A stretch of 64,000 bases of DNA from Pseudoscleropodium purum. Lineage: Eukaryota > Streptophyta > Bryopsida > Hypnales > Brachytheciaceae. Each line of letters begins with the position of its first letter. Position 1 is the stretch's first letter. The stretch covers positions 9,890,479 to 9,954,478 of the forward strand of contig OZ017800.1 in the NCBI GenBank assembly GCA_963969395.1. The letters run 5' to 3'. The position numbers were made by a program, and so were the translations under genes. Shown one piece after another: positions 35,935 through 48,531 of the stretch. A model generated the notes under the pieces. The model ran no database searches and had not been told where the DNA came from. It saw nothing but the letters and a program-made list of their open reading frames with translations.

Positions 35935-38900
35935 CGCGGAGTTAGAACCTCATTAGGCAACACGTCTCCATGTGCTGTGCATCTGCCCTTCGCTTCTCAT
36001 CTCCACCTGATCCATCCTCTGGACGAATGTACTCTCTTTCCATCCAAGGTGTAGATGAAAACCAGAACACCCTCTCTCTCTCTCTCTCTCTCCCCCACCC
36101 TCACCAGGCCTTCACCCCAGATAGCTTCGGGATTTCCGAAGAGAGACCGCGGCAGGAATGAGCCATTGCCATTGCTTTTGCTTGTGTTCCCATGCGCTGG
36201 CTTGTGTTGCAGGAATGGGGGTGCTACCACTGCCGCTGCAATTGGAGAAGAGACCCTGATTGTTCTCGTTGTCATCCTCCTCCTGCTGCTCCTGCTCCTG
36301 CTCCTGCCATCTGGTGGGGCTCATTCTCTGTGTCTTTCCATTTTTCTCTCTTGTTGTGCGTCTTGCTTTCATTGCTCCTGTGGTTTTCTCTGTGTTTTAG
36401 GGTTGGTTTTTCATTTGGTTGACGATTTTGGGAGGCTATGGCGTTTCGGGAGTGAATTGGTCGTCATTTGGGTCATTTGTTGTGTGTTCTTCGTTTTTCT
36501 ATTCCTGTAGGGTTCGTGGTGTGTGTGTTGGAGTCAATTGTGGTCGTCTCGTATATTGCCATTTAGGGTTCCTGTTGGATTTCCTGTGTCAAGGATGCTT
36601 TGTCAATCGGTGGTGTGCTGAGGTTTCAGAGGCTCTGAGACGTCATTGTTAGTGACGCATGGTTAATCCTTGTGGTTTCGACTGCAATTTGAATGGCGCC
36701 AGGTGGGTAGAAAAAACCGTTTTTGCACAAATGTCTTTTCCGAAGGAGCCCTTGCCCTTGGGTTTCGCTCGTGTACTTGCGTTCGGAATCTACAACTCGT
36801 ATACGCCACTCGAGACCTCCGTTTTGTGTCCCCGTCTAAATTTTTGAACAATTTCTGGATGCAAACGAGGATTGGAAATCTGTTGGAATTTAGGACCCAT
36901 TGAGACGAAGTTTCATTGGATGCAATGCATATTTTATAGCATTCTTGAAGAGATCTCGTAAGTCTGTCCTGTCTGCTAAGTCAAGGTATCGAAGATGCTT
37001 CGATCCTGTGACATTTTGACACGCATCCTCTTGCTCGTTTAGTTCAAGTATTTTGGAGAAGGAATCTCCTGAGGCCGATCAGTCCAAAAGCTTCTGGATT
37101 GACACATGTGAGGAAACAGAAGTAGAATGCTCTTGCACACCTTTCTCAGACATATCGATTGAATCCAAATCATTTACAGGTGTCAGATTGACAGGACGTT
37201 GGGCATTCATAGAAAAACTTATAAATGTTATGTCGGGATTGGAGGTTTATCCGCATATTATCATGTGACTTAAAACACTGATTAGGGATCCATATCGTGT
37301 CAAGTATTTCTGTTGATCTTTTACACATGCTTCGTTCTGACTGATGAACTTTGATTAGTGAATTTTGCCGTCTTCTTCTGCTCCTGTTTATAGGGGATGG
37401 CTGTTGAAATTTATGAGGGTCAAGAATCTTGATTTCAGATTCCAAAGGATTTCATTTCCACCTCTTCGGCGTTACCGGTGGGCATCTTGTGGACGTTTCT
37501 GAAAAAGAATGTTATTCTTGAATGCAGGTAATGTTATCGGTGCATGTTGTAGAGATGGCCAGGTGACGGATGTGTTATTGGATGGGCTCCGTGCTTAACC
37601 GAATAGGAAGAAGATAACAATTCAACTATTGCGCTGTAATTTGGGACTGGAGTTGACTGGAGGGTTCGAATATGGGCAGATTATACTTGATACAGCTGGA
37701 TGGCCGTGTGTATAGTTGCAAATTCTGCCGTAGTCATCTGGCTCAATGCGATGAGCTCGTCTCGAGGGTAAATTTTCTAATTTTTAGTATTTTAGTTTGA
37801 AAAAACAAAAAGAAATCTTGCTTGTAACTCGAAAGCCTTCACAGTTTTTATTTGTATAGGATTGGTTTCAACTGCAGAAGCTTTCTGGCGGATTTCTTTC
37901 GCATCTTTTGAGTCGTTATGAAGGCATTGAATTTTTTTTTTGTGTTTCTATATGTGTCTATTATAGTGACTGGTGACATAGGAAGTTAGGAACTGATTGT
38001 ACTGGCATCGTTTCAATTTCTAACAGTCCGTCTTGGTTTGCTCCCATGTGCAGTCATTCCACTGTCGACATGGGAAGGCATACCTATTCAATACAGTGTA
38101 ATTTTCCCAGCCCGACTGGGTGTCTTGCCTTGCTTTTTGTCTGTCATTGCAGGTTTCATATTTGACCCTTTCTAAGATTGCCGATTGACATGCTGACCCT
38201 TACCCGATGAATGAGGGGGAATAATGCTGAACGCATTAACCCCTGCAGGGCCCAGCATTCGTGGTTTTAATATAACCAAATCATGAACGTATTAAATTAT
38301 TTCAGATGGGGCCAAATTTGGATATCGCCAGTCAGTGAAAGAACACTGCACGTGTTGGTAAAAACGTTATTGAAGCAAGAAGAGTCCCAAAACTACATGA
38401 TGCAGTCAAACATGCCAGAAAAACTTGAGCCTCCTGGTCTTTGGGAGTTAAGCCAAACGAAGCCAAGTTCCGTCAATTATGGAGATAAATTGGCACTTTC
38501 AGTTGAATATTTCACATAACCGATGTCGTTTGTGGACTTGCTCTTTAGAAAAGGCTTCTGAGTCTCCTTGTCGTTCTTGAATATCCAGGGTGAATGTCTC
38601 ACTGGGGCCGCAGGAAGATCGTCTTATGACCACAGGCAAGCACACGGTGGCTGACATCTGCTGCAATTCTTGCCAGCAGGTTGTGGGCTGGAAATATGTA
38701 AGTGTTTCTTTTCCTCATTCCCAACCTCGGTGCTGCGGACTTAATCATTCTATTTTGAATTTTGTGGATTTCAATGAGTCCCTTTCTTGATAGAAAAATG
38801 ATATGCGCTTGCCCGATCGAATTTGTGATGGAGCTTTTAGAATTTGCCGCTTTACTAGTACCTCGTGAAACATCATAGACAATTCATTTTTGTAACTCCA

Positions 38901-39998
38901 CAATCGCAGACGTGCGTATATGTCTTGCTTCAGCTTGCTGCAAGTGAAATTGTATATTGTTCCTTTCTGAGTCCATTGATGTGGATGTTTGAACAGGAAT
39001 CAGCTTTTGAGAAAAGTCAGAAGTACAAAGAGGGAAAGTTTATACTCGAACGGTATGTCGTCTTTTGGCACCGAAATTTAGTTCTTGATTGTTCGAAACT
39101 GATCTTTGCATGTAGGTGTGGTACCATGTCACTGGACAACGTCTTCATTTCTTTATGGACTTGTAATGGCAATCCAGGTCATTCAATCAAAAATTGTTTT
39201 CTGGGTAGTATCCACTGCGCTTCTGAACTGCTTGGTTTTTCCCAACTCACAATGCAATTTTGATAGCCTTGGCCAAGATTAACATTACTAGACATAATGC
39301 AAATGGCATTTCTACTTGCAACCAATGTCTAATCCTTTGAATTATGAGATCCTAAAGAGCATGTTATGTTTGATGATGATCCCAGGGCTAAGATGATTGA
39401 CGGGGACGGGGCGAGCTTCTATTTGGATGCCCATGAAGTGGACAGTCATGCAGATAACGAGTAACCTTCGGCTGTCTGCAGCCTTGAGCTCGACACACTA
39501 AAAGGTGGGAGTACAGCAGTCCATACAGATCATAGTGGCTTCTTCAAATGTCACCCTGCTTTCTCCTTCGCCCCGAAGTGCTTCAAAGTCCATACTCTGG
39601 TTGGATGAACCGAGTGCTTCAGGTTAATGTTTTGTCCAAATAATTTCTTATTCATCCAAGGTAATGCTTGGGTCTTTAAAGAACAACCTTCCTCTTTTGA
39701 TGTAATTGAGGTAATAATCATAATTGTACATAGATATAAGCAGAAATGTGCAAATTTTCAAAAAAGGATTTGGGGCTGGTGTTGGAAGGGTTATAATCTT
39801 CTGGACTGCATCCTTCCACTCTCTGTATGCAACATACCTGGCCCCACGGCTTACAAAATGGCAGAGCAGGAAGCTTGTAGTTTTGCCGGTGTGTGCGTCT
39901 TGTACAGACTTGTGAAAGCTAATGTGGCCTGTCCACAAGAGCTACTCGTTTGAATTTAATGTAAATATCTTGTATTCTTGGATGAATATCTGTGTTAA
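35935..39998 (+). repeat. Segmental duplication copy B (carries a Yippee-like gene)
   Basis: Tandem to copy A in the same orientation and about 1.4 kb away. Homology starts near a GGAGTTAGAACC sequence shared with copy C and ends near 39998, shortly after GGATGAATATCTGTGTTAA. Introns differ from A and C by many indels, so B is the more diverged copy. The CT microsatellite of the leader is longer here (about 36070-36092). Confidence 0.75.
37672..39464 (+). CDS. Yippee-like zinc-binding protein, copy B (5 exons, 127 aa)
   Basis: Exons 37672-37767, 38054-38097, 38589-38697, 38997-39052 and 39386-39464 have the same lengths and phases as copy A, and the frame is intact. All four predicted zinc ligands (Cys16, Cys19, Cys72, Cys75) are kept. 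Relative to copy A, I read Ser26Cys, Ala33Ser, Leu85Ser, Ser117Ala and Asp123His. The last change puts a histidine into the conserved acidic tail. Ser85 is closer to the usual plant form (ESAxEKSQ), so Leu85 of A and C may be derived. Its leader contains the conserved acceptor at 37527 and an ATG-TTG-TAG mini-frame. It may be functional; the extra cysteine and tail histidine suggest relaxed or altered constraint. Confidence 0.9.
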
Positions 39999-40170
39999 CT
40001 CCTAGAGGTCCGTGCATCCAAAAAGTGGATTTGCCTGGGTGAACCGTTTTTATGTTTTTGATTTCAAACTAATATAGGAGCTGACCCATTTTTTATCAAC
40101 CCCCATTTCCAACTTTTAGATTGATCTCTTCTTGTGAAATTGTGGTGCTGTTCATGAAATAGTTGTGGTG

Positions 40171-40328
40171 CATTATCATTGGTTGTTAGGTTTTCACTAA
40201 TGCAAGTAGCCCTTGGTTGAACTTGCCACCAACTTATGGTTAGAAGTAGCATTATCATTGGTTGTTAGGCTCTCAATATTTCAAGTAACCTTTGGTTGAT
40301 TTTGCAACCGGTTCATGGTTGGAAGTAG
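40171..40328. repeat. 79-bp direct tandem duplication
   Basis: Two diverged units of 79 bp each begin CATTATCATTGGTTGTTAGG at 40171 and 40250. They lie just past the end of copy B and are non-coding. Confidence 0.75.
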
Positions 40329-41124
40329 AAAAGTTTGTATGACTAATATAGGTTGTATAATATATAATTCAACTAAAATTTTTATAATAATTATATTTTG
40401 AGTTAAATTTTCAAAAATAATATCATCCTTTTAAACTCTATTTCTACATCAAGGAAAATTTCTACACTTATGAAATTTGCACTCTACATCTTGTAATTGT
40501 TTAAGTGGTTGATAATGAGTTGGTTCCTTTAAAATCTAGTTTAGCAAGTTTTGATTCTACTTTCTCTTGAATTTTTGAAAGAATCCAAACATTGAAAGAA
40601 TTATCGCAATTTGTAGTAGAATCTATATTACATAGTATTGTATGTTCTTCATTTGTGATTTCTTCTTTCAAATTTAATCACAAAATTATGTTTATTATTC
40701 TAACCTTCATTTATCATATATATTCTAAATTATTCTAATATATATTAGAAAATTTATATACTTTTATTTCTACCTTTTATTTTAAATAATTATAATAATT
40801 TGATTTTTCCATCAAAATTTCTGAAAAAGTCATTATCAATAGAAATTAAATTTTCCACAAGTAATAAATCTCAAAATCTTATATTTCAAAGTGCATCAAT
40901 TACATAAAGAATAAATTTAGCTTTACAATGGAATTTGATTTGAAGGTCACTGGTAAGGATGTAGTAGATGGAAAATTAAAAATAATTAAATACTAAATTT
41001 TCACACTAATTTGTATTGCTACTTATATTTTTTAACAAATTTTTCACTTAATTGGATTTTTTGGCTATATTTACTAATTTATTTTCATTCTTTTCTACAA
41101 AAATTATAAAGTGTCAATATTTTA
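40329..41124. other. AT-rich gene-free spacer
   Basis: Very AT-rich, with many short runs of A and T. No gene or element ends were recognised. Confidence 0.4.
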
Positions 41125-41583
41125 CACTATAAGAGAAAGGGGTGTTTTAAGTATAGTCGTAGTAGTATAGTCTTTTAAGTAATAACCTTTAAGGTGTCTC
41201 ATTAGATGAAATTTGAACCCTCTAGTAGTCCGTTTTAGGTCTATTCTCGTCGTTGTTCCCCCGTTGTTCCTCCGCAACAAATGGTACAATCGGTTGTTTG
41301 CACAAAAGATTCAAAAGAAAAAATTAATTCTTAGAATGCAAAAAGAAGTTGAAATTTTTAAAAAAAATTGAGAGAAATGATGTGGCATTCTCTTGGCCAC
41401 ATCAAACTACACTACTGGCTATGTTTACAATGTTTGTAGAGCCTAATAACTTGTAGTCTTTTGGAGGCCTAATATTTCTTCTAATGTTTTAGTAAAATTT
41501 TACTAAAAAAACACCTTAAAGGTCATTACTTAAAAGACTATACTACTAGGATTATACTTAAAACACCCCTTTCTCTTGTAATA
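41125..41583. mobile_element. CACTA-like MITE, family member 1 (about 459 bp)
   Basis: The left end reads CACTATAAGAGAAAGGGGTG and the inverted match at the right end (CACCCCTTTCTCTTGTAATA) is mutated at the outer bases. The inverted arms extend about 70 bp and include AAGTATAGTC and AGTAATAACCTTTAAGGTGT. The internal part is unique non-coding sequence. The element at 48307-48528 shares the arms and so belongs to the same family. Confidence 0.7.
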
Positions 41584-44184
41584 TTATAAAACAAATTGGA
41601 ATTTTTTGTAGTGATAGACAATCTATTATGTAATAAACATATAAAATTGGTACTTGATAGATGCCTCTATATTGATGCACTATCATCGACATAATGTTGA
41701 ATTGATTGAATTAGACTTATTCAACTGATGTAGCTTATTTATAGTCATATGATAGTTGAAAAATGTACAACTACAAAAGCTTGAAAATAACCATTGCAAT
41801 TTAGAAACTTCAATTATTCTTTAGTTGATTTTATGTTCTCTTCAACATTTATTTGGTAATGTTGTGATGGTCAAGTTGCTACTTGTTTTCACACTAGTGC
41901 TTTTAAAAACATTTTTCATCATAAGTAAAGGACAACATATATATGTTTTTCAAATATCTAATGTTTTTAGAAAATAAAGATCGATAGATGCTAATAATAG
42001 AGATATTTTCAATATTTTTCCTCATTTAAAAATTATTTGGAAAGTAAAATAAAATTTCTATCTATTTTTGAAATTTTTTTTCAACAAACTATACCTTACA
42101 ACAATGATATCTTTAGCTTCTCTTGTTAGTTTTGCAAGATAACCTTTTGTAGATCTATCCATATCTTTGGATAATATAGACTTATGTAGATTAACTTTGA
42201 ATATATGAGTGGATTTAATATTTCTAGCGTGATTTTGAATTGTTGCCATTCATTGCATAAGTTGATGTTGACATCACAAATTGAAGTCAATGGATTCAAA
42301 AGTGGCATTGAATTGTAAAACGATAATCAATCTTATATGGGAATGACTAAAAGTTAATTTCTCAATAACTTATATTATTTCCTTAAAAAATTGTACTTAT
42401 ACATATGAATCAATGATAGAGAAGTTGATAAGTAGTCATAGAGAAATAATCATGTCTAGTTGACTACTTGCATAATAATTGTAGTGTAGTTGCATATAGT
42501 TATGGAGCAATTGTAGATTAGTAGTAGCTTTGTTGTACAATAATCATAGTCTCATGAAAGACTTTGTAACATGACAATCATTGGTTTAGGATTTTGATCC
42601 TCATTGAAACATTAGCCACCTTTCTTTTGTAATAGTCACCTCCAAATGCATCCCCTTACTATTCTTGCCTCTTGCCTCTTATCTTTGGCCTCTGGTCTCT
42701 TCCCTTCACCCCATTACTTTTGTTGTTTTTTGCTACTACAAGTTAAATTGTGTATTTCTCTACTTTTTATACAACTTTCATTCAATTTCTTTAAACATGG
42801 TTATGATACTATTCTTATTTAGATCCCACAATATGTATGGATGAGACCTTAAAAATCATATATGTTACCTTGAGAACTAATTCTTCATTATGTTGCAATA
42901 TGCATTTGACTATATATCAACTTAAGAGGGGAGTATAACTTTCATTTTGTCACAATATATGTAATTTGTGATAGGTTGACTTGAAAGAGTTGCTATAGTC
43001 TGAAGACCCTCAATTTAACCCCTAAAGTTCCTTGACTATGTGTTCACTAAAAATGCTTCAAAACTACCATTTTTAGGACAAGTATTAATTTTTTTTTTCA
43101 AAAAGACATTTATGGACATATCCAACTATAGGATCTTGTATAAGATGATTTGAGAAGAAAATTTGGACAAAAGTGCAAAAAATTTCATTGTATAGATTGC
43201 AAGATATTAGTGTTTGAATTGACTAAAAGCCTTTTTTGGACCTACAAAAAATTTCATTGTATAGATTGCAAGGTATTAGTGTTTGAATTGACTAAAAGCC
43301 TTTTTTGGACCTACAAAAAATTGAGCAGCTGCACTTCACAAGGTCACATTTATATGATAATATGTCAAAAATGATTGCAACTCTTATGATTCATTCTTCA
43401 AGGCAAGTTGGCTACATACTTGAAAAATTTCAGATCATTTGGAACTATTTAATATATAAGAAACAAATAGTATATAGAAAGAAATGAGAATGAATTAAAA
43501 TACTAAATTGTTAATAATTTAGTTATGGAATTGAAAAATGTCAATCCTAAAAGTTTCAATGTTGTAATAAACAATCTACATCCTATGGTTTTATTTTTTC
43601 CAAAAATATTGAAAATTGAGTTAAATAAACAACTTGAGAATTTATTTTAGAGTAGAGAATCTATAATTGCTTGCAAACTAAAACTCCTCTTAACTTTTGA
43701 CTCATTGATAGAAATGAAATGATTCAAAGCTTTCCAAATACATATGAATATAGGAAACTAATTCTAAATTTTTATTTCTGAAAAAAATGATTTTTTTCTT
43801 ACGTGCCCAGACTACCTACCTAGTAAAATAAAACTACATATCATACAATAACTTCTTAACCATGTAGTCAAAAGCTATGAAAATTGTTTGGACTCAAAGA
43901 AAAACCTTGTCTCCATGTTTTGTGAAAATTTCAAGAAAAATAAATAAAAACTCCATTCATAATGAGTTGCCCAAAATTGCTATGTTGCTAAAAAATGCAA
44001 CTTGGTCCTTTAGATGTTAATGTTTTTAAATGAGGACGACAGTCATCTACATGTGAAAGATGGTGGTAGTAGCCATGTAATTTGGGAGGCAAAGTATATC
44101 AAAGATTGTAGCTTGTAGTTAGTGTTCATTTTTAATATCAAAAGTTTAAAAAGGTAGAACAATGACTAATGTAGTAGTTTTTTT
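41584..44184. other. AT-rich gene-free region
   Basis: No supported gene. A 69-bp tandem duplication is listed separately. Apart from that, only low-complexity AT-rich sequence was seen. Confidence 0.4.
43178..43315. repeat. 69-bp near-perfect tandem duplication
   Basis: Two units of 69 bp, each starting AAAAATTTCATTGTATAGAT, differ at essentially one base (AAGATATTAG against AAGGTATTAG). Because 69 is a multiple of three, it creates a repeated motif in a small open frame (43150-43374) that is otherwise unsupported as a gene. Confidence 0.85.
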
Positions 44185-45129
44185 GCAGGATGTTAAATCC
44201 TCCATTCGAAGGTGGGCCTAGCCCGGCTTGGCTTGTTAGGGTTGCGGTCTAGGCAATGGAACCTAGCCAAGTATGTAAAGGGTGAGGAGTGGAGGCGGGC
44301 ATAGACATAGGACAACGATCCTACAAGACAACAATTTTGGAATACTTGAGGATGACCACCACCAATCACATCCTACGCATGGCAACGGTCTTAGAATTTA
44401 GGGCAGCGGTGTAGGGTTTCAGGGTCTTCTTTTAACTATAAACTTATTTGCTTATCCCGCATTGTTTGTTTATCTCTTGCCACCCTGTGTGTATATAATG
44501 AGTTGTTTCAATTCATAACACAAATCATGCATGAATTGCTTTAGAAGCAAAGTGAAATAGATGTGGTGGCATGCCACATTAGCATGGGTTTATTTCAAAT
44601 GGATGATTTTAAAATATTTTCTAGAGAAGTACAAAGTCTAAACAATTCTTTTAAAGTCTTACAATTACAACATTTTGTGGCACAATTGGAACAACATTTT
44701 CAAAGTTCTTGTAGGACTTAAAAAAAATTAATAACACTAAAACAAATAAAGTGTCCATTGCTCATGTAACATGCCACTACATTTATTTCACTTTGCTTCC
44801 AAAGCCATTCATGCATGATTTGTGTTATGAATTGAAAAGACAATTCATTATGTACACACAAGGTAGGAGGAGGTAAAACAAACAATGTGGGATATGTTAA
44901 TAAGTTCATAGTTAAAAGAAGACCCTAAAATCCTAAACCGCTGCTATGCATAGGACATGAGTGGTGGTAGTCATCCTCAATTTTTTTGAAATTGTTACCC
45001 TATGAGATTGTTGTCCTATGTTTGCACCTACCTCCCGCATGTTTGGTTGGGTCCCATTGATCAGACTAGAACCCTGACAAGCTAGGTTAGACTTGGCCCA
45101 CCTTCAAATGAAAGATTTAATGTCTTGCG
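44185..45129. repeat. Large foldback repeat with ~400-bp arms
   Basis: The left arm (44185-44589) and right arm (about 44755-45129) are diverged reverse complements around a spacer of about 165 bp. Matching landmarks are GGTGGGCCTAGCC against GGCCCACCTT, ATGAGTTGTTTCAATTCATAACAC against its inverse near 44821-44850, and GAAGCAAAGTGAAATA against TATTTCACTTTGCTTCC. Transcription through the locus would give a long imperfect hairpin. It may be a foldback transposon or an inverted duplication; no coding frame spans it. Confidence 0.8.
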
Positions 45130-45131
45130 TA

Positions 45132-45395
45132 GCATTTGAGGAGTTTTTTGCCCTTGGGAGGGTTGTGAGTTTTCTATAGTTGGCAAGTTCAATGATGTGG
45201 CACAGCGATTGCTACATTTGAAAAAAATAATGAAATTTTTTTTTCAACTTTTTTCTTCATTTCAAGAATAAATTTTTTTGTTTTCAATTTTTTTTAGGAA
45301 CAACCATTTGCCAGAACTATAGGGAGGAGAACTACGAAGAGCACCAACTTAAAATAGCCCTCCCAAGCTCCCCCAAAGGCAAAAATCCTCTAATG
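45132..45395. repeat. Second, shorter inverted repeat abutting the foldback
   Basis: CATTTGAGGAGTTTTTTGCC at the left is matched by GGCAAAAATCCTCTAATG at the right in inverted orientation. Inner blocks around GGGAGGG and CTATAGTT also match. The arms are degenerate. It directly follows the larger foldback, so the two may be parts of one nested insertion. Confidence 0.45.
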
Positions 45396-48306
45396 TTTTC
45401 ACATAAAGATATGTAATTCCAAACCAAGATTTGATAATATGATTGCATGAGATCTTTTTTACTGTTGCATGCATACCCACTCTACTAGAATAAACCTTTG
45501 TTATTAATTGACCCTTATTGTATATAGTCTAGACATCTTTGTAGATACAAAAATCTTTATGAAGGTTTTAAAGCAAATTAAGGTGGCAATGCTTGGAATG
45601 TATGTGATTCTAGTGTAAGCAAGGCAATACCTATTTTGATTTAATTAGTCATATTATGATGCTGATGTTATCTTGATTATAAATCACTTGTATTTTATAG
45701 GCCATTCTTTTTTTTATCATATTGATCATATTAATCCCTTATTCTTAATCCCTAAAATGAAGTCGGGGCCTATTAGTAATTTAGTATGGATTACTAGAGG
45801 ATTTGTTGGTATTAATACTATAATTGACATCATATAGACTCTTGTTGAAGTTGTAACTCTTTTCAAATTGAAAAAAAATTACAAATAAGAATGGTAGAGA
45901 TACCAATATTATTTGTCATAGAAGAAGCACATGTTACTGGTCATCAAGATCCTAAATCCCATATTATAACAAGTATAGCACGGAAGAAGTAGATTTGTAA
46001 AGCAAAGTAATGCATCATGTGATTCTAAAAGAGGCATCCTATTTCAACAAAGTTTATATAAATGAAGTTATTAGATTTAGAGACAAAAAGGTAGTTAGTT
46101 CTAGACCTTTTTGTTGGATCATTGTTTACTAGATTCATTTGGTTTTCTTGGTTTTAATACTCTATTTTTGTTTTGTAGTTGAATGATGCTTATGGATATG
46201 GGAATGACAATCTCCTTGCTACTACACAAGCTTCTACTATCAAAATGGCATGTACTTCCAAAGAGCCACTCAAGAACTTAAAGTTTAATTTGAGTGTGCA
46301 AATAATAGCTTTCTAGTGAATAAAAAGTGAAGATCATCACATTTGATGATAAGAAACTAGATCATACTTTCAAAGAAAATGCCTATTGCCCAAATCATAA
46401 ATTTTGGTGTTCATTCAAAGAGTGTTGTAACACAAATATTGAGAAGCCTAGGGCATGGCTTGTTCTCAATATTTAGTAGATGTAGTTTGTCATTTGAAGC
46501 TTTTGTGTGGATATTTGTCAAACTTTTCTAACCAAGGTTATTCCTTTTAAGAAGCATACTTGATTGAATTTTTAATGTTGACATTTTGAACTTTAGTTTT
46601 TATATAATGTATACAAATGAAGATTTTTTTTTTTTATCAATTTTAAAATTCTTTGTTTTTTGAATTCTCACTTTACTACCATGTTTCAATGGTGAAAGTT
46701 TCAAAACCTATCTATTTGTGAAGGAAGATTGCCCTTAAATTTTATTTATAAAATATAGATCTTCCTTGCCTTCAAACTGCACTATAAAATGTGATATCAT
46801 GCCTAGCATTATAATTTCAATTTTATTATGCTGAGCCTTATAAATAGTGAACAACATGATAACCAATGCATTATGATCCATAATGCAAGAATATTTCTAT
46901 AGGGCCTCATTGCCATAGTGCTTAATGTATCTAGCTCCCTATTTGCTTATCTATTATTTGCTACTATCCTAGTTTTGAAGCTTCAATTCTTCCTTCATCT
47001 TTTGATATGTGTCAATACTCTATATGTCCATTGCCTTTTTCCTTGGGTTTACTTTGTGTGGGGTACTTTTGCTTTTGCTAGATTTTTTGTCGTGTTTGTT
47101 ATCATCTTTTCTTTGTATGTTGTTGACTTGTTGATGTTCCTCTTATTTGAGTGGATGTAAAGATGGTGATGATAAAGTTGGAAAAGACCATAAGTTTTCT
47201 AATAAAGTTTTGACCATAAAGTTTTGTCTTCATTGCTTTTAGAATTGGAAATCACTTTTAACTCTTTATTTTTGTCAACATCTCTTTCTCTAATTCATTA
47301 GCAAAAGTTTGAACCCACCAAAAGCCCCCTACAATTCTTCAAAAAGGGCCTCATTTAGCTCATTAAAGTATACTTCTCAAATTGAAAAATCCAAGAGTAT
47401 TCCCAAATCTTCACCTACCCAAGAAACAAAATACAATGATGATAAGATGATCATGGGCAATTCCCATTGGACTTTCCAACTAGATTCTAATGTTGTAAAT
47501 AAGACAACTACACACTCCTGATGGTACTTGTGAGTGCCAAATTATAAAATAGACTTGCTCAATATTCAATCTAGTCAATTCAACTTTAGGCTACTATCTC
47601 CTATGATGACGCATCTTCCTTCCAAATTACAATTAAAATACCCCCTTCTCTGCAAAAATTGATAGATGTTGATCAGTCTTGTAAATAAGAATCCCCCTTC
47701 CAATGCTATTGATCTTAAAAAATAAATAATATGGACATGAAATATTATAGGATACGAATAATGAAGAATATAAATACTAGAATATTAATACTGTAGGATA
47801 TACATATATATGTAAAAGATAGATATGGATACATAATACGATTAGAGATATGAGATACATGTACATATATAAAATGCATACATATCCATATGTAATATGG
47901 ATGAAAAATATATAGGAAAATCTCACTAATATGTCCCATATTGATTGGTGGCTAGACTACTCTTGAAAATACAAATATTTGAGGGGAGCTACTTACCAAT
48001 TAGTAATATGAATTAACTAATTCACTTTTGGAGGGATTGGGATATAATTCAATAAACTATACACTCAAACTAATTGAATTGTCCCTTATGAGAGTAACTA
48101 TCTACTCAAAAGACATCCCACTATATTAAATGCATACAAATTATAACATTCAACACTTATACAATAAGAAAGTCATGCAAAATAGGGACATTTCTTACAT
48201 ACTTCTAATATATTGAAACTGGGGTCAATATATTGGAGTGCAATCAAAATTAAAAGGCCTCTTATAAGGCCTAAAATTTTGCTAATGTGTTGCAATGAGG
48301 TTAATT
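45396..48306. other. AT-rich gene-free region
   Basis: No supported gene. Around 47745-47930 the sequence is a TA-rich cryptic microsatellite with many ATACATAT-like words. Open frames at 46918-47160 and 47309-47521 are short and unsupported. Confidence 0.4.
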
Positions 48307-48528
48307 CACTATAAGCGAAAGGGATATTTTAAGTGAGTTTTTAAGTATAGTCCTAGACACAAGATTTTAAGTAATGACCTTTAAGGAGATTTTTAGCAAA
48401 ATTTTATTAAAAACACATGTATTTCTGGTAAATTTTTGCTGAAAATCTCCTTAAAGGTCATTACTTAAAATCTTATGTCTAGGACTATACTTAAAAACTT
48501 ATTTAAAACACCCCTTTCTCTTGAAGTG
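48307..48528. mobile_element. CACTA-like MITE, family member 2 (222 bp), 3-bp target duplication
   Basis: Begins CACTATAAGCGAAAGGG and ends CCCCTTTCTCTTGAAGTG. It is flanked by ATT on both sides (48304-48306 and 48529-48531). A 3-bp duplication is characteristic of CACTA elements. The arms of about 100 bp (through CCTAGACA and AGTAATGACCTTTAAGGAGA) are almost perfect, so the whole element is a palindrome with a short loop. The same family has a member at 41125-41583. Confidence 0.82.
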
Positions 48529-48531
48529 ATT

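Noticed and set aside
36055..36510. 151-codon leucine-rich open frame in the copy B leader
   Set aside because: It is produced by CT and CTG/CTC repeats. The equivalent positions in A and C are in other frames.
43150..43374. 74-codon frame with an internal repeat
   Set aside because: The repeat comes from a recent 69-bp tandem DNA duplication. There is no homology or splice context to suggest a gene.
47745..47939. Possible membrane protein or CRISPR-like array in TA-rich repeats
   Set aside because: The repeats are irregular ATACATAT words with no constant repeat and spacer lengths. This is cryptic microsatellite sequence.
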